Below, in pieces: positions 12,436 through 24,861 of a stretch of 64,000 nucleotides of DNA. Under the pieces are notes generated by a model. The model had not been told where the DNA came from. It was given only the letters and a program-made list of their open reading frames with translations, and did no database searches. The stretch spans positions 505,001 through 569,000 of the forward strand of contig VIIQ02000575.1 of the NCBI GenBank assembly GCA_007449985.2. The letters are read 5' to 3'. The DNA comes from Desmodesmus armatus. Its lineage: Eukaryota > Chlorophyta > Chlorophyceae > Sphaeropleales > Scenedesmaceae. Every line of letters begins with the position of its first letter. Positions within the stretch are counted from its first letter, which is position 1. A program made the translations under genes and the position numbers.

Positions 12436-12856
12436 ATATGCAGGATTTCCTGGCCAGCTGGCGAGCAGACACACTACGCAAATATTGGCATCATCAATGC
12501 AGCGTCAACCAGTTTGCAAGTTGCAACAGGCACAGGTCGCAGCCCCCCAGCACACCATGCAGTGCACCTACACACCCACCCTTGCCATACACTGCAGTCC
12601 AGGCCACACTCCCCACACTATGGCTAAGGCTTAGTTGCCTGGTGCAGGACACAGCCTGCTACACGAGCCTGCAACTCACCTGCTACACATCAACTCACAA
12701 GCACTTGGGTGCAACTGGTGCCCATGTGCATTGCTGAGGGGACTACCAACACCTCCAACACAGTCACAGCCGCACGCGCGAACTGTTACTGGCAATGGGT
12801 GAGGCCCTGCAGCACGGTCACAGTTATGCTGACACATAGGGAAAGGGCGGGGGGGT

Positions 12857-12916
12857 CTGGGGGGGCGCAGCCCCCCCAGGAAAAGCGAGGGGGTTTAGGG
12901 GGGGCGCAGCCCCCCC
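12857..12916. repeat. Two G-run/C-run hairpins
   Basis: Two copies of a stem with seven or more G, a CGCAG centre and seven C, at 12857-12879 and 12898-12916, separated by AAAAGCGAGGGGGTTTA-like sequence. Each could form a very stable stem with a GCA loop. This kind of motif recurs as a dispersed element in many genomes. The boundaries of any larger element are not visible. Confidence 0.7.
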
Positions 12917-13559
12917 TCACACTCTGCCTAACTCAGTGGGGCATAGACCTTATGGGGAGTTCGTCCTTGTGCGTTCCTTCCACCCGCCTGCCTGAGTGTT
13001 CTGTTCACGTTGTGCCTTGTTGTGAGATGCGCAAGCATTTTTTGTCTTTCAGTCCGGTCGAAATCCAAATGTATCGAACCTGAATTTTCACAATGACAGG
13101 ACTTGTTGGTGCAATTGCAAATCAAATTGATGGCAAGCGCAGGTGGTACCTATGGCCTGTTCACAGAACGTTCTGGTCTGATAGGGGCTACTCCTCAAAT
13201 GCACACACACGGCAAAGCACTTGGCATGTGATGCAAGCCGCTACAAGGCGACGCATTGCGTTAGGGCAGATGAAACAGCCAGCCATAGTGGACCTCTGCA
13301 GGATACATTACCTACAATACAGCAGCTTCCAGGGGTTCAAGATGGAATTCCAAAACCCTGATGCTGACAAAGGAGGCCTCACGCTTTTCAATCGATGAGC
13401 CTGCCAGTCACACTGACAGCACCAACATGTCACCTTCTCAAGGCTGCCAGTTACACAAACTCGGCCACAACACTGGCCCAGCAGCCTTGTCTGCTCCACG
13501 GGGGGCGTCACAACGCCCTACCAAACACACAAACCTCCCACCACCAGCGGCAGCAGCAG

Positions 13560-15762
13560 CTACCAGGCACCCCCCTCCCCACCCTCGCTGTCATCCCCAT
13601 CGTCGCTGCCAGCCAGTGGTGGCCCCTCACCCCCCTCATCCCCACTGTCAGCTGCCTTATCCCAGTCCTTCATCTTCACTCCCCCTGTCAAACCAGGGAA
13701 GCCCTCCCCTAGCACTGCCCACCCACTCCCCCCTGCCTCCCCCTCCCCACCCGCCTGCTGCTGCTTCCCTCCTGCCCGCCTCCCAGCACCCCGCCCTGCT
13801 GCTGCTGCTGCTGTCGGCTCTGTAAGGTTAGCAGCGGCTTTCGCTCCTGCCTTGAGCTCGGCAAATATGCCGGTTTTGGCTGCCTTTGCTGCTTTGGCTG
13901 CTGCCTTTGTGCCGGCTTTGTCTGCGTCTTGCTTCTGCTTTTGCGCCTTGGTGACAGCGTTGAACAGCAGCACCACACCGCGTGTTGCTAGCTTGAGCAG
14001 CTGGCGCTCACGGGCATCTGCAACAGGGTCTGAACCCTTTGCAGCAATAACCTGTAGCAGCGCAGGGGAGGGCAGGGTCAAGACAGGAAGGAGGAGGGTC
14101 AGCATATGGTAGAGTTGGTGACCCCCGGGGAGGGGGGTGAACAACAGGAGGGTCTGAATCACGCGTGGCGATGACCTGGAGCAGCAGAGGCAAGGCAAAG
14201 CAGCAGGGGAGGGGGGGGGGTTGTCAGCGATACGGCAGTGCCAGGAGGGGGGGTCAGCAGGGCAGGGCAGGGGCAGGACAGGGGGTTCAACAATAAGGCA
14301 AAGTAAGTGACCTGGGTGGGGGAGATGAGCAGTAGCAGGGTCTGGACCGCGTATTGCGATGACCTGAAGGCAGCAGGGGCGAGGCAGGGTAGGGTCAGAT
14401 GGGGGGGGGTCAGCATCCAGCAGCCGCAGGAACCCGAGGGGGTGGGGGCATCGGGGTGGCAACTCACCACCCCACCCAACCCCACCTCCACAACTAGCAG
14501 CCATGTACCCTCAGTGAGTGCACACATCTTGCCCCCGTCACTGACAGTTTGTCCCCCCCGCCCCCCCACCCACACACACTTGGTTGCAACTCATATGTTT
14601 GAAACACACTTGGATGGTTGATGCATTGGCTGGATGCACTCTGTGTCTACACACACACTCCATGTGTCTGCACATCCCAACAGCTCCCGGCTCACCAGGT
14701 GTCCCCTGTGCTTGCGTTCATGCCGCTGCTTCTTGGCCACACGCGCTGCTGCCTCCTCCGCCACCACCTCAGCCTTACGCTTCGCCAGGCTGGCAGACTC
14801 CCCCAGGATGGCCGCAGCCCCAGCAGCAGCAGCGACCTTGGCAGGCTTTGAACCCATGATCTTCGCAAATGCCTTTGCAAAGGAAGCGCTCTTGCCCCCT
14901 TCCAGGAAGGAAGCATGCTGCTGCTGCTGCTGCTGCTTGGAACCACCGCCGGGGGCTGCTTCCTCATCTGCATCGTCATCGCTGCCTTCTGCTTCGCTGT
15001 CTGCTGCTGCTCCAGATGGCTCGCTATCGCTGCCGCTGCTGCGGTCCTCGTCTGTGGGGGACTCCTCCTCGCCGTCGCTGCCAGCACCAGCTGCTGCTGC
15101 GATTGCATCTGCTGCTGCGTCAGCATCTTCTAAGTCTTGTAGGTCCTCGCTGCCGCTGCCGTCATCACCATCTGCTGCCTCAGGTTCGCTGTCGCTGCCA
15201 TCAGCAGCAGCAGCAGCAGCAGCGGCGGCGGCGGCGGCAGCGGCAGCAGCAGCGCGGTGCTGCTTGCTGGGGGGCTGTAGGTCGGCATCTGCATCGCTGT
15301 CAGAGCCGCTGACGTCATTGCCATCTGCAGGTGGGAGTGAGGGCAGCAGGGCAGAAGGGCAACAGGTGAACCAGCGATGAGGTGACAGTAGCAGGAAGTT
15401 GAAATGGTACCAGGGATGCACTGTGCCTGAAAACGTTACCAGCTCACTGTCAAAAGGGGGAGGAAAGCTTACTGCTAGCAAGGGCGCTCTGTGTGGCTTT
15501 GCTTACAGCATGGCTTTGTGCACAGCACCAGTGATACTGCGGCAGGCTGGCAAACACTGGTGACTGACAAGGCAGGCAGTGCCGCCGGCAGGAGGCAACT
15601 GTGCATGTTGGTTGCAAGAACTGAGGGGGACTGTACAGGATTTTCTGCGGGACAGGCGGTGTGATTGAAGCTATGCACCAACCTGACAGCTGGTTAATTT
15701 TCAACTGCTCGTTAGGATCCAGCTCTTCAGACTGTGACTGACTGCCTTCAGGATCGTCTGAT

Positions 15763-15814
<52 letters not shown>

Positions 15815-15860
15815 CCTGTTGCTGCTGCTCCAGTCCCTCTGCTCTGCGGCGCTTTGCCAT
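13560..15860 (-). CDS. RRP15: RRP15-like ribosomal RNA processing protein
   Basis: Rrp15 proteins act in the nucleolus in 60S subunit maturation. Three exons on the minus strand: 15683-15860, 14696-15324 and 13560-14051, phases consistent. The N-terminus is basic (MAKRRRAEG), then poly-Gln, a poly-Ala run and a long Asp/Glu/Ser acidic stretch. The conserved core begins at ASFAKAFAKIMGSKPAK and continues through KKQRHERKHRGHL. It is joined across intron 2 to ADARERQLLKLATRGVV and LLFNAVTKAQ, which is the family signature. Near the C-terminus GGVKMKDWDKA is also typical. The family is usually 220-300 aa; this copy is longer because of the Gln, Ala and Gly-rich segments. Intron 2 contains extra copies of the exon 3 start. 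Confidence 0.87.
14040..14375 (-). repeat. Duplicated 3' splice site and exon start in RRP15 intron 2
   Basis: The true exon 3 start (about 14051, CAG then GTTATTGCTGC and a TTCAGACCC-like stretch) is echoed twice upstream in the intron, near 14170-14178 and 14358-14366. Each echo has CAG or AGG followed by GTCATCGC and then GA/CCAGACCC. Spacing is about 125 and 187 bp. The echoes diverge soon after, but each keeps a usable-looking acceptor. Confidence 0.65.
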
Positions 15861-16169
15861 GCTGAAGGGATACCTATGAAGCAGTGGGTTTGATGGCTAC
15901 TCGCAAAGGAAACGAACAGCTTGCTTGGAGGACTTGCCAACAAGGTTGTCTGGCAGCACCAGCAATAGCAGTTGCGTAGTGAGTGCGACTACCAGACCAG
16001 GGCTGATAACTCTTCTGATCGAAACAACAACACGTCTGCTGCTGCTGATGGCGTTGTTTCGGTGGGATGCCGTTGGTGTTCAAAACGTCCACAACCGTAA
16101 CAGCTGGGTGGAACAGGCATCACCTTCGCAGAATGCGGTCTTTCAGTGCAAACTGATGTCGAGAGGCTG
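15861..16169. promoter_or_regulatory. Divergent intergenic region between RRP15 and the Gln-rich gene
   Basis: About 309 bp separate the two opposed start codons, so both promoters probably lie here. TTTCAG at 16141-16146 could also be an acceptor for an upstream exon of the plus-strand gene. No TATA-like element stands out. Confidence 0.45.
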
Positions 16170-18491
16170 ATGTGCGGAGATCCACATACTAACAGCACCA
16201 ACATACCAACCATAGCACAGCATTCATGGCCAGGCAATGCTGCTTATGCTGCCATGCGCCCTGAGCCTTTCAACCCGTTCGACACGGGCGATAAAGTATG
16301 CTTCCCGGATCTAGAAGAAGGCTTGGCACTTGGCACGGACCCTGCTTCAGCTGTTGTTGATATTGAGCAGCTGTCCCGCTGTCAGCCAGCTGACATCGAC
16401 ACAGCCCATCGCCCAGACCTGAGCTATCTGCCTTTGGAGACTAGCCAGCTGCTCGAAGCCCGCTGCCAGGCCTGGTTCGACGTGCAGTCCGCCCTCAAAG
16501 CACTCCGGGTGGGTATCTGTCAACACCCAGCAGGGCAGTTGCAACCGAAGCAGGTGCATGCTATGCCCTGGCTGAGGCCCCTCCTCCTGACAGTCAACTA
16601 ACCTGCATGAAACAGTAGATGCAGACACCAGAACATTGCTGCATGCAGCCTGCACACAACCGCATGATCAAACCATCACCATCAACAGCTGTGCCATTGC
16701 CCCTGTGCTGCACACCCAACAGGGAGACTCCCCAACCCCCAGCTGCAACTTCACATTGCCAGGCATCCCATACAGAGCCTCGTTGGACGCACCAGCACCA
16801 GCACACTCCTCAACACATGATGCAGCAGCAGCGGCCCAGGATCCGTCCGCCAGCATTCACTCAGAAACCTGGCCTGGCACCAGCAGCAGCAGCCAGCAGG
16901 ATGTCAGCACAGCAGCAGCAGCACTTGCTGACCGCAGGTCAAGCTTCGCCTTCAGCATACAGCAGAGGACGGTGTCACCCACACACCCGTTCACACAGCG
17001 CACCCATGGCTCTATCACTCAGCAGATCGCAGCAGCATGGGAGCAGCGGCATGCCACCCACATCCAGCACCAACAGCAGGTGCAGCAGGCCCCAGCACAG
17101 ATCCTGCAGGACCTGCATGACAGCAGCGCCTCCCAGCACAGCCAGCAGCAGCCCCATGCACTGCAGGAGCCTGGTGCAGGTGCCGCTGCATCCCAGGCAC
17201 AGCTGCAGGCAGCAGCAGCCCCTGCCTCTGACAGCAGCAGTGTCCAGGCAAAGCCACAGCAGCAGCAGCAGCAGCAGCAGCAGGCGTCTGTCCTGCAGCA
17301 GGAGCCGACTCTGGAAGAGCTGCTGCAACATCAGCCAGGCTCCCTGCAGGGTCTGCCAGAACGCAGGGGTCCCACTGGCTCTAGAGGCAGCAGCTCAAGC
17401 AGTAGTGCTGAGGACACCCATGCTGCTGCAGGGTCTTCCTCGTATGGAGATGAACCACAAGCAGCGGCAGCAGCAGCAGGGGGTGTGGCAGCCTCTGCTG
17501 CCGCCGGAGGTCAGCAGGGGCCCTCAGCAGATGCAGCATCTGCTGCTGGTGGAGCTGGGGAGGGTGCGGCGCGCCACTCTCGCCTGAGTCTGTTGCTGCA
17601 GCAGAACAAGCAGCAGCTGCAGATGTTGCTCAGATGCCTGGAACGGCAGGAGGGGCAGGAGCATGCGCAAGAGCAGCAGCAGCAGGGACAGGAGCAGCAG
17701 CAGGAGCATGGACAGGACCAGCAGCAGCAGCAGGAGCTGGAAGAGCAGCAGCAGCAGCCACACCAGCGAACAGCGCTTGAAGCTGCTGCAGTTTGGCGGG
17801 AGTCACGACTTCAGCAGCAGCAGCAGGTACTGCAGGCATCCTTGTTGCAGGAGCCGGTTGGAGCTGATGAAATGACGCCCCAGCAGCAGCAGCAGCAGGA
17901 GCAGCAGCAGCAGCAGGAACAGCAGCAGCAGCAGCAGCAGGAGCAGCAGCTGCCGCGCCAGGAGCATCAGGCTGAAGTGGCTGAGACGGAGGGGTGCCCA
18001 GATGCCCCTGCAGCTGCAGCTGAGCCCTGGCAGTGCCAGCAGCCAGCAGGCCAGCAGGAGGGGCCAAGGCAGCAGCAACCACCACCACCAGCAGCAGTAG
18101 CAGCAGCTACAAGGGACGCACAGGAGCACTTGAAGTTGCCACAGCAGCAGCAGCAAGAGCAGCAGCAGGAGGTGCCGGCAGGGTCTGGCCTGGAGTTGCT
18201 GGTTGATGCTCAGCACAGGAGCCAAGCAGCAGTGACAGCCCTGCAGCAGCTGCTGCACCAGCTGCAGCAGCAGGACAGGCAGCTAGAGCAGCACCAGGAG
18301 CTGCTGCTGCTGCAGGGGCAGCAGGACGATCATGAGCAGCTGCAGCTGCAGCAGGGACAGCAGCAGCGGGCCAAGAAAGCAGGCAAACAAGCCGTACAGG
18401 GGAAGCAGCAGGCAGCAGGTGTGCAGCTCAAACATTCAATACAGCAGATGCAGGAGCAGCCTGGTAAGCAACCCAGCATACGGCCGCAAAC

Positions 18492-18527
<36 letters not shown>

Positions 18528-18723
18528 CGAAGCAGCACTGAGCCCAGCCCAGTTGCAAGCCAACCAACAGCAGCTGCAGCAGCTAGCAGCACACCGGCAG
18601 CACCTGCAGCAGCAGAAGCAGCAGCACTCAAGGGCCCTGCCATCCTCTGTCAAGCATGTGGCCGAGCCTGCAGGACAACAACTGCAGACCCAAATAGCTG
18701 GCGACTCACTGACAGAGCCAGCC

Positions 18724-18754
<31 letters not shown>

Positions 18755-21199
18755 TTCAGCAGCAGCAGCAGCAACGGTTGCCAGCTATGCACCACCACCA
18801 GCAGCAGCGGGGGCCAACCAAGCAACAGCAGCAACAGCAGAAGCAAGGAATGCCAGCTAAGCAGCGCCAGCAGCAGCGGTTGCCATCCACGCAGCAGCAG
18901 CAGCAGGCTGAGGGTCAATGCGAGCAACAGCAGCTGCCGCCAGCAACCTCCTTGCTGCTGCAGTCCTGCCAGCCCCCTCCTGGGCAAACCTCCATCAGCT
19001 GCAGCAGCAGCGCTGGCAGCAGCGGCAGCGGCCGGGGGCTGGGGCACCTCCTGAAAACATGTCAGCAGCAGCAGCAGCAGAAGCACCTGCAGGACAGGTA
19101 TGTCGCCCGGCACACACCACCTGGCTCGCGCCCAGTTTATCAGTGGTGGAGAGAATGCTTTTGAGGACAGTGCTACATCGGCCTTGCTTTCGCTCACACA
19201 TACACGCTAAAGCGAGTGTGAGCGAGTTCTGCTGTTGCTATTTCTACTGTTTTCACAACCCCTGTGGGTTGTCGTGTGTCTGTATCTGCTCTGCTGTGCA
19301 GGTGCAGCTGGCAAGCAGCTCAAACCAGCAAGCCCTCACGCAGCGGCAGCAGCAGCAGCTTCTGCTGTTGTTGCAGCAACAGCAGCAGCAGTTGCGGCGG
19401 CAGCAGGTGCCGCAGCAGCAGGAGCAGCAGCGGCAGCAGCAAGGCGAGTCTGAGCTGGCTACTAGCTTGCAGCCGTCTGTGGTTGATGGTGCCACACAGA
19501 CCAGCCCCCCGCATTCCCCACCAGCATCCACACACAGCAGTCCAATTGCCGTTTCTGCTGCTGCTGGTGGCACAGCAGCCTCAACATCTGCTGTTGCTGC
19601 TGCTGCCACCGTCGAAGCACCAGCAGCAGCGGCTGCTGCAGCAGGCAGGCCGCTGCTGCTGCAGTCCTCACCAGCGCATGAGCGGCAGCAGGGGCAGCAG
19701 CAGCTGCAGCATTGGGGCGTGGGTGGGGCTGCAGGCCTGCCTTTCAGCAGCAATGAGGGGATGGCGGCTGAAGTGGCAGCAGCGGCAGCACTAGGGGCGG
19801 CTACAGCAGTCTCTGTTATGACACCCCCTAGGCGGCCTGCTGCTGCTGCTGCTGCTGCTGCTGGTGAAGGTGGCAGTGGACATGCTGGGACTGTGAGGCC
19901 TGCTATAGGGGACCAAGCTGTCGCTGCAGCTGCTGCCGCTGCTGCTGCAGCAGCAGCAGCAATGGCTGCCGGCAGCCTAGGCCAAGAGAACAGGCTGCTG
20001 CATGAGCAGCTTCACCAGCAGCAGCAACAGCAGCTGCAGCAGCAGGGCTTGGGGTGGTCTTTTGCTGATGCTGAGCTTGCTGCTGCACCCAGCCCTGCTG
20101 GGGCGTACATAGGCAGTCCGCCGGGCAGCACAGCACGGCACAGCACGCCGCCTGCCGCTGCAGGACCTCAGCAGCTGCTGCCGGCTGGCACACCGCACGT
20201 GGTGCGCTCCCTGTTCAGCAGAAGACAGGGGAGTGAGCAACAAGTGGAACGAGCTGCTGCTGCTGCTGCTGGGGGTGCTGTTGGTGTTGCTGCTGCTGCC
20301 AGCAGTCCCCCTCAGCAGCGGCACTGGCAGCAGCAGGAGCAACAAGAGCAGCAGCAGCAGCAGCACCCGTTACCGTGGCCTGAGCTTCCAGCCTCGCACA
20401 ATGCTGCCAGGCCCCACCTCAGCCCTCAAAGGCATATGGAGGCTGGCAGGCATCAAGTGCAGCAGCTGGCCTTGGCAGCAGCAGCAGCAGGCTGGCTCTG
20501 CTGGCTGGTGGTCTACCTGCTGCTGTGAGGAGCCCTCTGGCTGAGCGCACTAACACCCAGCAGCAGCAGCAGCAGCAGCAGCAGGTGGCTGGGATGCTGC
20601 TGCCGGCTGCTTCTGCTGCGACTGGTGAGGAGGGTGGGGCTGCGCTGGCAGCAGATGGCAGCACTGTTGCTCCTGTTGATGGTGGTGGTGGTGGTGCTGA
20701 GTCTGCTGCAGGATTGGCCGGTGGCCCCCAGGTAAGCCAGGATGACGCAGCAGCAGCAGCAGCCGCAGTACGCGCAGTAGCACGCAGCCGCGGTGGCAGG
20801 AGTGCCACACCCAGCAGCAGCACACCAACCCCAGCAGAGCCTGCCCACCTTGACAACACCATGCAGGGCGTTGCGCCACGGCAGCAGCAGCAGCAGCAAG
20901 AGAGTCTGCTCAGCACTCCGCCACGTCCAACTGGTGCTCCTGCCGACACCACACCAGCACCAGCAGCAGCAGCAGCAGTGTCCCCACAGGTGCCAGGCTT
21001 GTTGCTGCGTGAGGGTGGGCTCCGGCAGTCTCTGCAATGGGGTTCAGGGGTGGGGGGAGCGGCCCAGCGGGGGTCTCCAGCACTGCAGCGGCTGTGGTCA
21101 GGGTACAAGGCAGGGTTCATGTCGCTGCCGACAACCCCGGCACGAGACCTCACGGCAAGACACCAAGCCTGGACAGCAGCAGCAGCGGCACCTGCGGAC

Positions 21200-21235
<36 letters not shown>

Positions 21236-22620
21236 GCAGTGCCTGTATCAGGGGCGCCACGTGCTCAAGAGGCAGGTGGTGAGGCAGCAACAGCAGGACG
21301 TGCAGCAGCAGCAGCAGCAGCGGCGGGGGGCTTCATCACTTCGCGGGTGCGTGTTGCGGCTGCGGCTGCGCTGGCAGCAGCAGGTCCTGCCTCCATTGCT
21401 GCCGAGCTGTACCCTCCCTCAGCACGCAAGCTGCTGCAGGAGCTGCTGCCTGCTGCTGGGCAACAGGGCCCCCTGCACAGGACCGCCGCGGTTGCTGCTG
21501 CTGCTGCTGGTGGTGGTGGTGGCACCGCAAGTGCAGTGTTGACAAGCCGCTCCATGACCAGCCCACCAGGCACCCGGGCATCAACCAAAACAGCACAAGC
21601 TGCCAGGGCAGCTGCTGCTGGTGATGCGCCTAGGCAGGTGGCAGGTGCAGGGGGAGTTGCAGGAGCCAGGGGAGGGGCTGTGCAGTCACCCGCCAGGCAC
21701 ACACACAGCTGTCGGCAGTGCAGCAACAATCAGCAGCACCTGCTGCTGCTGCTGCTGCTAAGGGCCCTGGAGTTCTCAACCAGCTGGGTTTGCTGCTGCA
21801 GCAGCAGATGGCTCGCATGGCTCAGCTGCAGCGGCCTTTAGAGCTGTCACCTGACCATCCCAGCACTAGTGCTGCTGCTGGTGGTGGTGGCCGTGCTGCT
21901 GCTGCTGCTGAGGAGGAGGGTCGAGGACCCCCCGGAGTGCTGCAGCAGTCTGGCAGAGTTGGCAGCAGGTGGGCAGCTATGACGGCAGAGCAGCTGCAGC
22001 GTGAGGGGCTCAGGCTTGTGCTGGGGGGTGCTGCTCAGGCAGGCAGCTCTGGCAGCAGCAGTGGCAGCAGCGGGGGTGCAGGCAGCAGCAGCAGTAGTGT
22101 GAACGATGTTGCGATCAGGAGGCGGTCTGGGCGTCAGCTGTGGCCGAGTCTGAGTCCCAGGAGGGAGCACCGTCACGTGGCAGCAGAGGCAAGGGCTCAG
22201 CACGCAGGGCGTGCTGCTGCTGCTGCAGCTTCTAGCGCTGCTGGTGGTGGAGGTGCTAGGGTGTCTGATCCTGCTGCTGCTGCAGCAGGTTCAGGCCAGC
22301 ACGGCCAGCAACATGCCGCTCCAAGGGCTCATGTGCGGCCAAGACGGCTGCGTTCGGGGTCTGCTGGTGGTGCTGCCAGGGGAGTGCAGCGCAAGGTGGC
22401 AAGCCAGCATCAGCAGCAGGAGTTGAGGCAGCAGCAGGAGCAGTTGCTGCTTGCGCAGCTGGAGCAGCTGGGGCTGGGTGATGAGGGCATGGGGGTGGAG
22501 GGGTGGCTGCAGGGAGAGGGGCTGGCTGCGGTCCCTGAGATGGTGCTCAGGTTCTTGCAGGATGACGCAGACGCTGCTGCTGATGGTGGTGGCGGTGACA
22601 GTGGTGGCGTGGGGGCATAA
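16170..22620 (+). CDS. Very long Gln/Ala-rich low-complexity protein, function unknown
   Basis: No family recognised. One phase-consistent model has five exons: 16170-16508, 16723-19097, 19316-20232, 20463-21644 and 21719-22620, about 1904 aa. Exon 1 is ordinary protein with NPFDTGDKVCFPDLEEG and SQLLEARCQAWFDVQ. The rest is glutamine runs, alanine runs and islands such as PTLEELLQHQPGSLQGL, RLSLLLQQNKQQLQMLL and LLAQLEQLGLGDEGMG. The last 300 residues are Arg/Ala/Gly-rich and end in an acidic tail. Because CAG repeats stay open in several frames, inner exon edges at 19.1-19.3, 20.2-20.5 and 21.65-21.72 kb are uncertain, and small introns or frameshifts cannot be told apart. Such composition fits a disordered scaffold or transcription-associated protein; that is inference only. 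Confidence 0.55.
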
Positions 22621-22946
22621 GAGCTGGGCTGTTGAGTGCCAGGCTGGCCTAGTGTAGAGGCCAGGATGGCAACCGGACAAACCGCTTGTGGCCTTGTTTC
22701 ATGTTTTGTTGAGTGCTCGGGGCAGTGTACAATGATGCTGGACCAGTTTGCGAAAGGTGCTGCTGTTCAAAGCTGTACAAAGTTCAAGCTGGTCATACTG
22801 TCACTCCCCGTGACGGTGTGTCCTGTCGTGAAGCGCTCATTGTCTGTTCCGCCCATGCATTGTGTTGATTGTTACATGCAACGTTGAAGCGCTGGTCCGA
22901 CGGCTAATTGTCTCAACCCCGCAACTGCAGCAGTAGCAAGGGCAAG

Positions 22947-23394
22947 ATGGCAGAGAAAAAGACCTGCTTGCCGGAGGAGCTGCTGAAAATCATCCATCAG
23001 CAGGTCCCACATGAGGATAAGAAGCAGCAATACCAGGAATCTTTGCAAAAGTAAGCCCATGCATGTGCAGGTGGCACCAACTGGTACATGTAGGCCTGCT
23101 GTTGCACTGTCAGTCAGGCTGCCACCTTGCAAGGGACCCAAGCTATGACCTGCATGCTGACTTGCGCCATCTGCGTGTGCTTGAAGGTGGTGGAAGGACT
23201 ACAGCCATCGAAAGAATGACGAAGACGACATGGTTGCTGACAGCTTGCTGTATGATGAGCGCTGCCACCTGCCCCGCACAACTGCTGGGCCCAAACCCCA
23301 GCCAGAGCCGGAGATTTCAGCGACAGCAGCTGCAGCGGCAGCAGTGGCAGCGGCAGCAGGCGAGACAGCAGCAGTAGCGAAGGCAGCCAGCTGA
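22947..23394 (+). CDS. Small two-exon charged protein, function unknown
   Basis: Exon 1 is 22947-23050 and exon 2 is 23187-23394, joined at a GTAAGC donor in matching phase, giving 103 aa. The ATG has good context (AAGATGG). The protein starts MAEKKTCLPEELLKIIH. The junction reads ESLQKWWKDYSHRKNDEDD, followed by ADSLLYDERCHLPRT and then a Pro/Glu and Ala-rich tail. The charged, Trp-containing middle looks like real conserved protein, while the tail is low complexity. No family recognised. It follows the Gln-rich gene by about 330 bp on the same strand but is probably a separate transcript. Confidence 0.55.
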
Positions 23395-24861
23395 GGAGAG
23401 GCCAGCCTGGCATTGCATTAACTCTTCATGCACAGTCAACCCCCCGGCTTCACCTGCCAGCCTGGCAGCCATGTCCCATTGCTTTGCCATTTGGCCGCGC
23501 CATCATCAGGTCCTGCCAAGCAGCTGTGATTGTGAGGAGGGTAATGTGTGCGTGCTCAGACAGCAAGCTTCTGCAGTGAACTTCACTGTGTGGTTGGTGG
23601 GGTGGGTAGCAGGGGGCTGTTGCAGACGCACTGGTCTTCACTCAGGTTGTGGTCTTTCCCACTGGGGCCTTCATGCTTGATCAGGGCATGTGTATCATGA
23701 GTTGGTGGTCAGTTGTATGGGCCTGGCACAATTGGCAGCCGCAGGCTCCTTCCTCACACCATGACGTGTGGAGACTGCCTTGACACATGGAGGGGCGCAT
23801 GTTTACTGATCACACACATGTTCACAGTGAGAAGTGAGCTGAACGTGTGGCATCTGTACACAGTTGCAGCTTGGAAGTTACTGCAGCAGAGTTTGGGTGC
23901 ATGCAACATGTTGTGTCATGACATGAGGTCGTGACATTCAGTTGTGGCGGTGTGCAGTGCCTTGCACTCTCATGCGGAGACTGTGAAAGCACCAGTGTCG
24001 CATTTGCTGGCTGTGTAATGACAATATGATCAGCAGTGGCACATGTTAAGTATTGAATGCTATCCTATCTTGTGGGACACAGCTGACCCAGATGTGTTAC
24101 AGCAGGTGTCTGCCTCACACTGCCAGCTGGGCAGGTTCATGAGTCACTTTTCACTCAAGACTCAGCACACACTCCAGCACATTAAAAATGCACAGCGGTC
24201 ACTGACCTGGCAGATCTCTAGGACAGGTCCTACATACCTCACGGTCACAGCACCATGTGCCTCGCTGCAACACTCACACACTACCAGCAGCATGGCTACA
24301 GCCCATGCCGCTGTGCAAGAATCCAGGCAAGAACCCTGCAAGAATGGCAACAGGAATACCCTGCTCTCACATGCACCAGGAACTGGCTCAATAGCCAATA
24401 GCCGAACAATACATAACCCAGCCCCAACAGCACCCAGTCAGAACTCCAGACCAGCAGGGACGAATGCCTCAATCAGAGAATATTCAGGCACATACAGCAG
24501 CACACCAGCCCACTCAAAATGACCCATAGTCAGCCACTGCCGTGTCCAATATGACAGCTGTGCACCTGCACTGGCATTAATTGCACCACGCGTACCCCCC
24601 ACAAGCCCGGTCAACAACACCCACCCCGGCACTCCCATGACATGCAGCTGCACCAGCAGCTGCTGTGCAGTCCCCCCCTTGTCCCCGCAACGTCCCTGCC
24701 CCTGCACACAACCCCCTGCACCACCGCCCACAACCTCAGCATCTGAAGCATTGGCCTCTACACACACACCCTTGATGCAGTGTGCACTGCACAAACACGC
24801 CTTCTCACACAGACTCAACAACACTGTCAAGCAGCTGCAGCCTGATTACGCTGTCACCACC
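23395..24861. other. Intergenic, nothing supported
   Basis: Convergent 3' ends of the small protein gene and the translocator. The open frame at 24043-24522 is compositionally odd (Thr/Ser/His-rich), has no domain and is not called. Confidence 0.5.

Larger units (their letters stand above)
8278..13559. other. Gene-poor region with scattered repeats
   Basis: No protein family is recognisable in about 5.3 kb. It holds the 3' region of the kinase gene and then several small repeats: a 38-bp perfect palindrome, a 13-bp-arm hairpin, a roughly 185-bp tandem duplication and two G/C-run hairpins. An ATG-initiated frame at 13093-13398 (101 aa) reads as moderately natural protein but matches nothing I know and has no splice context. 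It is left unannotated. Confidence 0.5.

Noticed and set aside
19264..19794. Cys/Ser-rich reading after the 19097 donor
   Set aside because: The nearest acceptor would give this unnatural frame; the Gln-rich frame with an acceptor at 19315 gives natural sequence and correct phase.
24043..24522. 159-aa plus-strand open frame
   Set aside because: Composition is Thr/Ser/His-rich, with no family and no splice context; more likely 3' flank.
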